The notes below the pieces were generated by a model. It did not search any database. It was not told the DNA's origin and worked only from the letters and a program-made list of their open reading frames with translations. Position numbers and translations under genes: made by a program. From Nymphaea colorata (taxonomy: Eukaryota; Streptophyta; Magnoliopsida; Nymphaeales; Nymphaeaceae), in NCBI RefSeq assembly GCF_008831285.2, contig NC_045147.1:17088854-17152853 (forward strand): DNA of 64,000 nucleotides, written 5' to 3'. Shown in pieces: positions 24,304 through 36,227 of the stretch. The first letter of the stretch is position 1. Every line of letters starts with the position of its first letter.

Positions 24304-27300
24304 AGATTTTGTGCAAAATCGGATTTCCTAATCCATCCCTTGCTAGGATGTGGACAGACTTTCAAACATCCCAACAAACAATCAAGGAGGACATTGTAAT
24401 GAAAACATATTTTTCTCCAAAGATAAAGATTCCAATTACCCCATGAAGACATATATCAAATACGAAACCTTCAACACAAGCTCTTTGGATGGGGATATCA
24501 AAGTTAACTTTCTACCAACTGCATGTCAAAATCTTTGATAAACCAATCTTTCTGGCAAAACTACACAAACAATCTTTGATAAACCAATCTTTTCGACAAA
24601 ACTATACAAACAATCATTAGAGATCATAAATTGTACACATAATTTAAAGATCCTTTCCTAAAACTGTCTCCAAGCAACTTTCTGAACCGGCGATCCGACA
24701 ACCAACTTTTATCTAATCACAGGATAACAACATAGCCATGATGCAACTTTTCGCGAACCTAAAAAATAATCAGATGGGTATTCCCAAGAACGACCAAATT
24801 TGCATTAGATCGTACACAAATTGAGTTGGATCAGAGGTCTTATCTGACCCAGATTTGGTGTCGAATTCAGACTAGAGATATACAATTTGGATCAAACATC
24901 TAATCTGGCCTGGCATAGTTGTTGGAGTTTCGTTTTAGATCAAGGATTCGAAACACAGGCCCAATATGATTTGCTTCAAACTTTGAATTTGAAGGTCGAA
25001 CATACGATCTGAATCACAAGCATAATTAAAATCTGGTTTAGAAGTTGGATTTGACTTTCGCGTCACGTCTCTAGATCAGAGGTCTAATCTGATCTGGTTG
25101 AGATGTTGGAATTGGGCATTGAAAACAAGGTTTCGATCAGAGGTCTAACCCGATCGGTTTTATATGTTGGATTTCTGTTTTAGATTCAAGGTGAGGATCG
25201 AAGGTCAAATCTAATTGGGACTAAATGTTGGACATAGATTTTGGGCAAAATAGGATTTACTAATCCATCCCTTGATATGATGTGGACAGACTTTCAAACA
25301 TCCCAACAAACAATCAAGGATGACATTGTAATGAAAACATATTTTCCTCCAAAGATAAATATTCCAATTACCACAAGTAGACATATATCAAATACGAAAC
25401 CTTCAATACAATCTCTTTGGATGGGGATATCAAGATTAACTTTCCACATACTACATGTCTAAATTTATGATAAACCAATCTTTTCGACAAAACTATACAA
25501 TCAATCATTGGAGATCATAAATTGTACACATAATTTAAAGATCCTTTCCTAAAACTGTCCCCAAGCAATTTTCTGAACCGGCGATCCGACAACCAACTTT
25601 TATCTAATCACAGGACAACAACATAGCCATGATCCAACTTTTCGCGAACCTAAAAAATAATCAGATGGGTATTCCCATGAACGACCAAATTTGCATTAGA
25701 TCGTACACGAATTGAGTTGGATCAGAGGTCATATCTGACCCGGATTTGGTGTTGAATTCAGACTAGAGATATACAATTTGGATCAAACATCTAATCTGGC
25801 CTGGCATAGTTGTTGGAGTTTGGTTTTAGATCAAGGATTCGAAACACAGGCCCAATGTGATTTGCTTCAAACTTTGAATTTGAAGGTCGAACATACGATC
25901 TGAATCACAAGCATAATTAAAATCTGGTTTAGAAGTGGGATTTGACTTTCGCGTCACGTCTCTAGATCAGAGGTCTAATCTGATCTGGTTGAGATGTTGG
26001 AATTGGGCATTGAAAACAAGGTTTCGATCAGAGGTCTAACCCGATCGGTTTTATATGTTGGATTTCTGTTTTAGATTCAAGGTGAGGATCCAAGGTCAAA
26101 TCTAATGGGACTAAATGTTGGACATAGATTTTGGGCAAAATAGGATTTACTAATCCATCCCCTGATATGATGTGGACAGACTTTCAAACATCCCAACAAA
26201 CAATCAAGGATGACATTGTAATGAAAACATATTTTCCTCCAAAGATAAATATTCCAATTACCCCAAGTAGACATCTATCAAATACAAAACCTTCAATACA
26301 ATCTCTTTGGATGCGGTTATCAAGATTAACTTTCTACATACTACATGTCTAAATCTATGATAAACCAATCTTTTCGACAAAACTATACAAACAATCATTG
26401 GAGATCATAAATTGTACACATAATTTAAAGACCCTTTCCTAAAACTGTCCCCAAGCAACTTTCTGAACCGGCGATCCGACAACCAACTTTTATCTAATCA
26501 CAGGACAACAACATAGCCATGATCCAACTTTTCGCGAACCTAAAAAATAATCAGATGGGTATTCCCATGAACGACCAAATTTGCATTAGATCGTACACGA
26601 ATTGAGTTGGATCAGAGGTCTTACCAGACCCGAATTTGGTGTTGAATTCAGACTAGAGATATACAATTTGGATCAAACATCTAATCTGGCCTGGCATAGT
26701 TGTTGGAGTTTGGTTTTAGATCAAGGATTCAAAACACATGCCCAATGTGATTTGCTTCAAACTTTGAATTTGAAGGTCGAACATACGATCTGAATCACAA
26801 GCATAATTAAAATCTGTTTTAGAAGTGGGATTTGACTTTCGCGTCACGTCTCTAGATCAGAGGTCTAATCTGATCTGGTTGAGATGTTGGAACTGGGCAT
26901 TGAAAACAAGGTTTCGATCAGAGGTCTAACACGATCGGTTTTATATGTTGGATTTCTGTTTTAGATTCAAGGTGAGGATCGAAGGTCAAATCTAATTTGG
27001 TCAAAATAGGATTTACAAATCCATCCCTTGATATGATGTGGACAGACTTTCAAACATCCCAACAAACAATCAAGGATGACATTGTAATGAAAACATATTT
27101 TCCTCCAAAGACAAATATTCCAATTACCCCAAGTAGACATATATCAAATACGAAACCTTCAATACAATCTCTTTGGATGGGGATATCAAGATTAACTTTC
27201 CATATACTACATGTCTAAATCTATGATAAACCAATCTTTTCGACAAAACTATACAAACAATCATTGGAGATCATAAATTGTACACATAATTTAAAGATCC

Positions 27301-30300
27301 TTTCCTAAAACTGTCCCCAAGCAACTTTCTGAACCGGCGATCCGACTACCAACTTTTATCTAATAACAGGACAACAACATAGCCATGCTCCAACTTTCGC
27401 GAACCTAAAAAATAATCAGATGGGTATTCTCATGAACGACCAAATTTGCATTAGATCGTACACGAATTGAGTTGGATCAGAGGTCTTACCTGACCCGGAT
27501 TTGGTGTTGAATTCAGACTAGAGATATACAATTTGGATCAAACATCTAATCTCGCCTGGCATAGTGGTTGGAGTTTGGTTTTAGATCAAGGATTCGAAAC
27601 ACAGGCCCAATGTGATTTGCTTCAAACTTTGAATTTGAAGGTCGAACATACGATCTGAATCACAAGCATAATTAAAATCTGGTTTAGAAGTGGGATTTGA
27701 CTTTCGCTTCACGTCTCTAGATCAGAGGTCTAATCTGATCTGGTTGAGATGTTGGAATTGGGCATTGAAAACAAGGTTTCGATCAGAGGTCTAACCCGAT
27801 CGGTTTTATATGTTGGATTTCTGTTTTAGATTCAAGGTGAGGATCCAAGGTCAAATCTAATGGGACTAAATGTTGGACATAGATTTTGGGCAAATAGGAT
27901 TTACTAATCCATCCCCTGATATGATGTGGACAGACTTTCAAACATCCAACAAACAATCAAGGATGACATTGTAATGAAAACATATTTTCCTCCAAAGATA
28001 AATATTCCAATTACCCCAAGTAGACATCTATCAAATACAAAACCTTCAATACAATCTCTTTGGATGCGGTTATCAAGATTAACTTTCTACATACTACATG
28101 TCTAAATCTATGATAAACCAATCTTTTCGACAAAACTATACAAACAATCATTGGAGATCATAAATTGTACACATAATTTAAATATCCTTTCCTAAAACTG
28201 TCCCAAGCAACTTTCTGAACCGGCGATCCGACAACCAACTTTTATCTAATCACAGGACAACAACATAGCCATGATCCAACTTTTCGCGAACCTAAAAAAT
28301 AATCAGATGGGTATTCCCATGAACGACCAAATTTGCATTAGATCGTACACGAATTGACTTGGATCAGAGGTCTTATCTGACCCGGATTTGGTGTTGAATT
28401 CAGATTAGAGATATACAATTTGGATCAAACATCTAATCTGGCCTGGCATAGTTGTTGGAGTTTGGTTTTAGATCAAACATCAATATGATTTGCTTCAAAC
28501 TTTGAATTTGAAGGTCGAACATACGATCTGAATCACAAGCATAATTAAAATCTGGTTTAGAAGTTGGATTTGACTTTCGCGTCGCGTCTCTAGATCAGAG
28601 GTCTAATTTGATCTGGTTGAGATGTTGGAATTGGGCATTGAAAACAAGGTTTCGATCAGAGGTCTAACCTGATCGGTTTTATATGTTGGATTTCTGTTTT
28701 AGATTCAAGGTGAGGATCGAAGGTCAAATCTAATTTGGTCAAAATATTGGACATAGATTTTGGGCAAAATAGGATTTACTATTCCATCCCTCGATATGAT
28801 GTGGACAGACTTTCAAACATCCCTACAAACAATCAAGGATGACAATGTAATGAAAACATATTTTCCTCCAAAGATAAAGATTCCAATTACCCCAAGTAGA
28901 CATATATCAAATACGAAACCTTCAATACAAGCTCTTTGGAAGGGGATATCAAAATTAACTTTCTAGATACTACACGTCTAAATCTATGATAAACCAATCT
29001 TTTCGGCAAAACTATACAACCAATCATTGGAGATCTGAAACTGTTCAAATAATTTAAAGCTCCTTTCCTAAAACTGTCTCCAAGCAACTTTCTGAAGCAA
29101 CGATCCTTGAACCAACTTTTATCTAATCACAGGATAACATCATAGCCATGATCCAACTTTTGGCAAACCTAAAAAATAATCAGAAGGGTATTCTCATGAA
29201 CCACCAAATTTGCATTAGATCTTATCTCACCCGGATTTTGTGTTAAATTCAGAATAAAGATATACAATTTGGATCAAACATCTAATCTCATGAGTTTGGT
29301 TTTAGATCAAGTATTCGAAACGCATGCCTAATATGATTTGCTTCAAGCTTTGAATTTGAAGGTTGAACGTACGATCTAAATCACAAGCATAATTAAAATC
29401 AGGTTTAGAAGTTGGATTTGACTTTTCCATCACGTCTCTAGATCAGAGGTTTAATCTGATCTGGTTTAGATGTTGGAATTGGGCATTGAAAACAAGGCAT
29501 TGATCAGAGGTCTAACCTGATCGGTTTTAGATGTTGGATTTCCGTTTTAGATTCAAGGTGAGGATCGAAGGTCAAATCTAATTTGGTCTAAATGTTGGAC
29601 TTAGATTTTGTGCAAAATCGGATTTCCTAATCCATCCCTTGCTATGATGTGGACAGACTTTCAAACATCCCAACAAACAATCAAGGAGGACATTGTAATG
29701 AAACACATTTGTCTCCAGAGATAAAGATTCCAATTACCCCGTGAAGGCATATATCAAATACGAAACCTTCAACACAAGCTCTTTGGATGGGATATCAAAG
29801 TTAACTTTCTACCAACTGCATGTCGAAATCTTTGATAAACCAATCTTTCTGGCAAAACTATACAAACAATCTTTGATAAACCAATCTTTCTGGCAAAACT
29901 ATACAAACAATCATTGGAGATCATAAATTGTACATATAATTTAAAGCTCCTTTCTTAAAACTGTCTCCAAGCAACTTTCTGAAGCGGCGATCCTACAACC
30001 AACTTTTATCTAATCACAAGATAACATCATAGCCATGATCCAACTTTTGGCTAACCTAAAAAATAATCAGATCGGTATTCCCATGAACGACCAAATTTGC
30101 ATTAGATCGTACACGAATTGAGTTGGATCAGAGGTCTTATCTGACCCGCATTTGGTGTTGAATTCAGACTAGAGATATACAATTTGGATCAAACATCTAA
30201 TCTGGCCTGGCATAGTTGGAGTTTGGTTTTAGATCAAGGATTCAAAACACAGGCCCAATGTGATTTGCTTCAAACTTTGAATTTGAAGGTCGAACATACG

Positions 30301-31265
30301 ATCTGAATCACAAGCAAAATTAAAATCTGGTTTAGAAGTTGGATTTGACTTTCGCGTCACGTCTCTAGATCAGAGGTCTAATCTGATCTGGTTGAGATGT
30401 TGGAATTGGGCATTGAAAACAAGGTTTCGATCAGAGGTCTAACCCGATCGGTTTTATATGTTGGATTTCTGTTTTAGATTCAAGGTGAGGATCGAAGGTC
30501 AAATCTAATTGGGACTAAATGTTGGACATAGATTTTGGGCAAATAGGATTTACTAATCCATCCCTTGATATGATGTGGACAGACTTTCAAACATCCCAAC
30601 AAACAATCAAGGATGACATTGTAATGAAAACATATTTTCCTCCAAAGATAAATATTCCAATTACCCCAAGTAGACATCTATCAATTACAAAACCTTCAAT
30701 ACAATCTCTTTGGAAGGGGATATCAAGATTAACTTTCCACATACTACATGTCCAAATCTTTGATAAACCAATCTTTTCGACAAAACTATACAAACAATCA
30801 TTGGAGATCATAAATTGTACACATAATTTAAAGATCCTTTCCTAAAACTGTCCCCAAGCAATTTTCTGAACCGGCGATCCGACAACCAACTTTTATATAA
30901 TCACAGGACAACAACGTTGCCATGATCCAACTTTTCGCGAACCTAAAAAATAATCAGATGGGTATTCCCATGAACGACCAAATTTGCATTAGATCGTACA
31001 CGAATTGAGTTGGATCAGAGGTCTTATCTGGCCCGGATTTGGTGTTGAATTCAGATTAGAGATATACAATTTGGATCAAACATCTAATCTGGCCTGGCAT
31101 AGTTGTTGGAGTTTGGTTTTAGATCAAGGATTCGAAACACAGGCCCAATGTGATTTGCTTCAAACTTTGAATTTGAAGGTCGAACATACGATCTGAATCA
31201 CAAGCAAAATTAAAATCTGGTTTAGAAGTTGGATTTGACTTTCGCGTCACGTCTCTAGATCAGAG

Positions 31266-31540
31266 TGTTAGCGTATGGGGATCGGGTCTGTTCAGACCCG
31301 ATCCATTCTCCTTATATCCACACGCCTAAAGTTACTAGGCGGTGGCTCTCTTGTAATTTTTTATCCTTTTATGTACAAATCTGTTGTAACCTATTAGGGT
31401 TATTCTTTAATTAAAGATTAAGGAACGCAGGGCTGTGTTAAGCCGGCTGCTCCCTTTCCTCCATCGTCTTCTTTCATCCTCTCTTCTCAACATATCTGTT
31501 TTGCATACAGAGAGACGAGTACTTTGTGAAGATTCTTACA
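31266..31540 (+). repeat. 5' LTR of the copia element
   Basis: 275 bases beginning TGTTAGCG and ending TTACA, directly before the primer-binding site. A copy begins at 35,943. It includes a short inverted repeat, GATCGGGTCTG/CAGACCCGATC. Confidence 0.9.
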
Positions 31541-31552
31541 TGGTATCAGAGC
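31541..31552 (+). other. Primer-binding site (initiator-Met tRNA type)
   Basis: TGGTATCAGAGC immediately follows the LTR. This is the usual plant copia primer-binding sequence. Confidence 0.9.
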
Positions 31553-31759
31553 CAGGTTGCATCGTCCTCCGGTGAGTGATTTCAGTTGATGTGATTAGCC
31601 CTAATCTGCCCTAAATTCTTTCTTTTCTGCCGTGATCATCCCTCTTTTCAGTTTCTGCCCTAAATCTTGCATGATTTACCCTATTTGATTTGCCCTAATC
31701 GTTGTGCCCTAATCTTCTCATCGTTTTGCCCTAATTTTTGTCGTTGCCCTAAATCAATT

Positions 31760-32653
31760 ATGGATCAGCCGACCCCTCTTCTATCTTCCAGTTTTCTCTC
31801 CCAACTTATTTCACAAAAGCTGAATCATAGTAACTATTTGACTTGGAAACGTCAAATAGTCCCTTTTATCAAAAGTCATAGACTCTACGGGCATATCGAT
31901 GGGACCACTCCAGCACCTCCTATGTATATTGACCGTGAAGTGAAGAAAACCGTAGTGGGAGATCAAGCTGCTGGGGCTGCGGCTATGAGTGAAATCAGAT
32001 TTGAATATGAAACCATTACTGAAAATAATCCTGAGTATGAAGCTTGGCTGGCTCACGACCAGTCTCTTGTTGCCTATATTACTTCTACTTTGTCAGAGGA
32101 AGTATTAGGAGGTATTGATGATGATTTAACAGCCCTAGAGTTGTGGTCTACCCTTGCCACCACGTATTCTCAAGTATCCGAAGCACGTTTTCTGCAGTTA
32201 AGAAGGCAATTTCAGGACATCAAGCGTGGGACACGTACTGTTTTGGAGTATTTGAATGAAATTAAAAGTGTAAGTGATCAACTTGCTGCCATTGGACATC
32301 CCGTCAGCGACAAGGACAAAGTGCAACAAGCCTTGAGTGGACTGGGAACAGATTTTGATATTTTTTGCACAGCCTTGGAAGTCCTACCTATTCTTCCATC
32401 TTTCGAAGATCTCAAGGCTAAGTTATTCCAACACGAAGCTAGTCGTGTTCAGCGACAGAATTTGATTCCTTCCAACAGTCACAATGTACTGATCACAGGG
32501 ACACATGCATTGCAAGGGAATCGCACTCGTACTTGGATTCCTCAGGCAGGAATGGGAAGAGGGATTCTCCCAACACCACAGGGCATGAATACTACATCTG
32601 CCACATCTAGAAGGGTTCCGACTTGTTTCTATTGCAACAAGAGGGGCATGTAA
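31760..32653 (+). pseudogene. gag: Copia gag, truncated at the zinc knuckle
   Basis: The frame from MDQPTPLL runs 297 codons through a copia Gag with LNHSNYLTWKRQI near the start and DQSLVAYITSTLSEEVLG in the middle. It ends just inside a CCHC zinc knuckle: CFYCNKRG is followed by a one-base loss and a stop, while the remaining ECWHN half can be read in another frame. In a complete element Gag would continue into the polyprotein. The product would package element RNA into virus-like particles. Confidence 0.85.
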
Positions 32654-32819
32654 AGTGAGAATGTTGGCACAACCCGCAGAACAAAAATAATCAGATTAGA
32701 CGTGAGAACAAGGCAGCAGCAGGGTCAGCTTCATCATCATCTGGATCTAATGTTTCAGCAGACGTACAACAACTCCTCATGACAGCCCTGTCTAAGCTTC
32801 ATTTGAAACAAAACGAGCA

Positions 32820-35800
32820 AGGAGAATGGTATGTGGACTCTGGAGCAGCAGCCCATGTTACTGGTGACGCAGGTAATCTCTCTAGTGCTCTCCCTTATTA
32901 GATAAAGGCTCAGTTGTCACGGGAGATGGTTCCATCACACAATATCACACATTGGAAATGTACAAATTTCTATGGGCTCTTCTTCGATTCCATTAAAGAA
33001 TGTTCTTGTTGTTCCAAGTGTCAAGAAAAATATTATTTCAGTGTCCAAGCTTATTGATGATACTCAATCCTCTGTTGAATTCACACCCTCTTCTGTTTAT
33101 GTCAAGGATGCTCGAACCAAGAAGACATTCGCTGAGGGCACTCGCAAAGGAGATATGTATGTCCTTGAAGGAGCTCCACAGATGTCAAATCTCACCCTTC
33201 CGATTCATGTTTTCCAAGTCATAGTGAAGTCAATGTCACAGAGTATAATAAACCATCCATTTGGCATGGTCGGTTAGCTCATTGTAGTCAATCTTTTGTT
33301 CGAAGTCTTGTTGCAGACGGGCTCTTAGATAAGTCCAGCATGTGCTCGAGTTGTCATATCTGTAAGAGCCATGCCCTTCCTTTTCAATTAATAAATAAAA
33401 GAGCTCCAAAGGTTTTTGACACATATATTCTGATGTTTGGGGCCTGCTCCAGTTCCTTCTTCTTCTGGGAGTAGATACTATGTCGTTTTGTTGACTCATA
33501 TTCCCGATATACTTGGATCCATTTCATGAAACACAAATCAGAAGTTTTTCGCCTATTCACTCAATTTCATGCCTTAGTTCAAAATAAATATTCCAGTAAT
33601 ATTGTGCATTTTCAATGTGATGGTGGTGGTGAATTTATTTCTAATGAATTTACTGAGTACTTACTAGATAATGGGATCACTAGACAATTTCATGTCCACA
33701 TACACCTCAGCAAAACGGAATTGCTGAAAGGAACATAGGCATATTGTTGAAAGTGCACTTAGCATGATGCATGAAACAGACTTACCTATGACATTGTGGA
33801 CCGAGGCTTTCCATACGGCTGTACATGTTATAAATCGATTGCCATTGGCTTTGCTTGATGGAATCATCATTTTTTCTTTTACACCAAGAGCAGCCACGTT
33901 ATGAGGAGTTGCGTGTTTTTGGATGTGTGTGCTATGTGCATGTTGATGTTTCCTTGCGAAACAAATTTCAAGATCGTGCTGTTTTTGTAGATTTATAGGG
34001 TATGCAGAAATTACAAGGGTTATAGGTGTTACATCCTAAACTGGGGTGTACATATTTCACGGCATGTTGTATTTGATGAGAACAGGTTACAGGATCCAAG
34101 GCTACTTTTGTGACACTCAAGGACAAAATGAAGTTTATGATACTTGGCTTCATGCTGAAATCTTAAGACAAGGGGCAGCAATGTTGACTGAGCCAATGAG
34201 CAGTTGTTAATGAGCCGAGACATCTGTAGTAGTTCCTTGAGCAGCACTACTTCCTTGGACAGCATGCCTTCATCTTCTCAGCCAGTGAGCACCTATGCAT
34301 AATCGGTTCTCAGGCCTGGTGTATTCTAGGCGATCAGTTCCTACTGCAGTTCCACGCCAATCACAACGGTGCGATCTATTGATAGTTGGGTGAGCTATAA
34401 CAGTTTTTCTTTGGATTTTCAGCTGTTTATGACAGAAGTCAGCAAAAGGGTGGAACCACATCTTATCACAATGCGAGTAAGGAAAATGTTGGGTTGAAGT
34501 ATGAATGAGGAATGGCAGCTTGCATGAATGTAGACTTGGCAGATTGTCCTCGTCCAGCTGATAAGAATGTTGTGGGATCCAATGGGTTTATAAACTGAAA
34601 TATACCAGATGGTGATTGATCGGTATAAAGCCGACTTGTGGCGCGCGGTTTCACTCAGCAATATGGGGAAGATTATGATGAAATTCAGTCAGTCATCAGA
34701 TGGGAACATCCGTGTCATTATTTCTCTTGCAGTCTCGTATGGATGGCCTCTCTATCAGTTAGATGTCAAATGCTTTCTTCATGGAATTCTTAAGGAAGAG
34801 GTATACATGGAGCACCTCCTGGCTACACTACTCATGATTCTCAAAATGGGTTTGCAATTACACAAGTCTTTATATGGGTTGAAGCGCTTCTAGGTCATGG
34901 TTTGATCATTTTTCTCATCACATACAACAATTGGTTTTCTCCGAAGCTCTCTCGATCATCTTTGTTTATCTATCGACTGGAGAAGCTACACTGGTTACTT
35001 TCTATGTTGATGATATTGTTATAATGGGATTCTTCTTCAATATATCTTATGTTAAGATATGTTGAAGAAGAGTTCAAGATGAAGGATCTGGGAGAATTAC
35101 GATATTTTTTGGGTGTTGAACTTGACAGGAAATGATAGTTTGACCTTTACACAGCACAAGTTACCTTGATGTTTTGGATAGGGCAAGTATGACTAATTGC
35201 AAACCCATCACTACCCCAGTGTTCTGAATACTAAATTGACTGCATCTGATGGAACTGCTGATATTCCATCCACATTCTATCGCAGCATTGTTGGTATGTT
35301 ACAATACCTTACCTTTACTCGCCAGAATAGTATATGCTGTAAATCAGATTTCTCAGTTCATGCTGCACCACTGAGGACATATGGATGCTGCTAAGCGGAT
35401 CCTACGGTATCTCAAGCTACTCTTGGAGATGGATAGTCTACACCAAATGTTCCAATGTTTCTCTTGGACATAGCATATATACATATACTGATGCCGACTG
35501 GGCAGGCGATCCGATGACCGCCGATCGTTTCAGGTTTCTGTCTTTCTTGATTCTATCTCATTTGTTGGAGCAGTAAGAAGCAGCGTGCTGTTGCACGATC
35601 TAGCACTGAGGAGATAAGAGCAATGGCTGCAGGACGGCTGAAGCGTCATGGTTACGTCATTTACTTGGGGAGCTCATCTTCCTATTGTTCGGTCATCATT
35701 ACTATGTGACAATCAAAGTGCGATAAAAATTGCTTTCAATCCATTTTACATAATCGCCCAACATATAGAGATTGATCAACATTTCATTCGACAGAAGGTT

Positions 35801-35896
35801 GAAGAAGCCGAGATCTTGCCTACTTATATATCTACCAATGAACAGATAGCTGATCTTTTACCAAAGGTCTCACAGGGCAGCATTTTTGGGATTTGA
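32820..35896 (+). pseudogene. pol: Disrupted copia pol (protease-integrase-RT-RNase H)
   Basis: Domains appear in the expected copia order but in shifting frames with stops between them. The longest open pieces are 32,972-33,277, 33,526-33,738, 34,609-34,893, 35,197-35,394 and 35,648-35,896. The protease DSGA, integrase DGGGEF, reverse transcriptase YVDD and RNase H TDADWAGDP motifs are all still readable, which indicates disruption by small indels rather than loss of domains. Confidence 0.85.
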
Positions 35897-35942
35897 AGAA
35901 CAAGTTGTGCATGATCAAATCTCATGCACAACTTGAGGGAGC

Positions 35943-36127
35943 TGTTAGCGTATGGGGATCGGGTCTGTTCAGACCCGATCATTCTCCTTATATCCACACG
36001 CCTAAAGTACTAGGCGGTGGCTCTTTGTAATTTTTTATCCTTTTATGTACAAATTTTTAACCTATTAGGGTTATTCTTTAATTAAAGATTAAGGAACGCA
36101 GGGCTGTGTTAAGCCGGCTGCTCCCTT
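35943..36127 (+). repeat. 3' LTR of the copia element, truncated by the gap
   Basis: Matches the first ~190 bases of the 5' LTR, preceded by a purine-rich tract (TTGAGGGAGC). It lacks the final 84 bases because the sequence ends at the N run. Differences from the 5' LTR are mostly missing single bases. Confidence 0.9.
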
Positions 36128-36227
36128 NNNNNNNNNNNNNNNNNNNNNNNNNNNNNNNNNNNNNNNNNNNNNNNNNNNNNNNNNNNNNNNNNNNNNNNNN
36201 NNNNNNNNNNNNNNNNNNNNNNNNNNN
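36128..36227. other. Assembly gap of exactly 100 N
   Basis: A round 100 N indicates an arbitrary placeholder. The 3' LTR is cut on the left, and on the right the satellite resumes at a different monomer phase from the one the element was inserted into, so real sequence is missing. Confidence 0.98.

Larger units (their letters stand above)
21615..31265. repeat. Satellite array, left block (~850-930-bp monomers)
   Basis: Monomers are recognised by the marker GATGTGGACAGACTTTCAAA at about 24,349, 25,278, 26,169, 27,037, 27,922, 28,797, 29,648 and 30,572. Older, more diverged copies occupy 21.6-23.9 kb. About half of each monomer is a run of 61-66-bp sub-repeats ending in (G)TTGGATTT-like text, and the other half is not obviously repetitive. 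The recurring open frames of 60-90 codons follow the monomer, change with single-base indels and show no protein family, so I do not call them genes. Confidence 0.95.
31266..36127 (+). mobile_element. Ty1/copia LTR retrotransposon, coding region disrupted, 3' LTR cut by gap
   Basis: The order is 5' LTR, primer-binding site, gag, protease, integrase, reverse transcriptase, RNase H, 3' LTR, which is the copia order. It is inserted in the satellite at GTCTCTAGATCAGAG. Gag is open at 31,760-32,653; the rest is spread over several frames by single-base changes. Visible landmarks are DSGAAAH (protease, ~32,838), a CX2C zinc-binding half (~33,345), CDGGGEF (integrase core, ~33,616), QLDVK and YVDD (reverse transcriptase, ~34,757 and ~35,007), TDADWAGDP (RNase H, ~35,490) and CDNQSAI (~35,707). 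It cannot encode a complete polyprotein as written. Some of the breaks may be sequencing errors, because they are mostly single-base indels next to an assembly gap. Confidence 0.9.
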
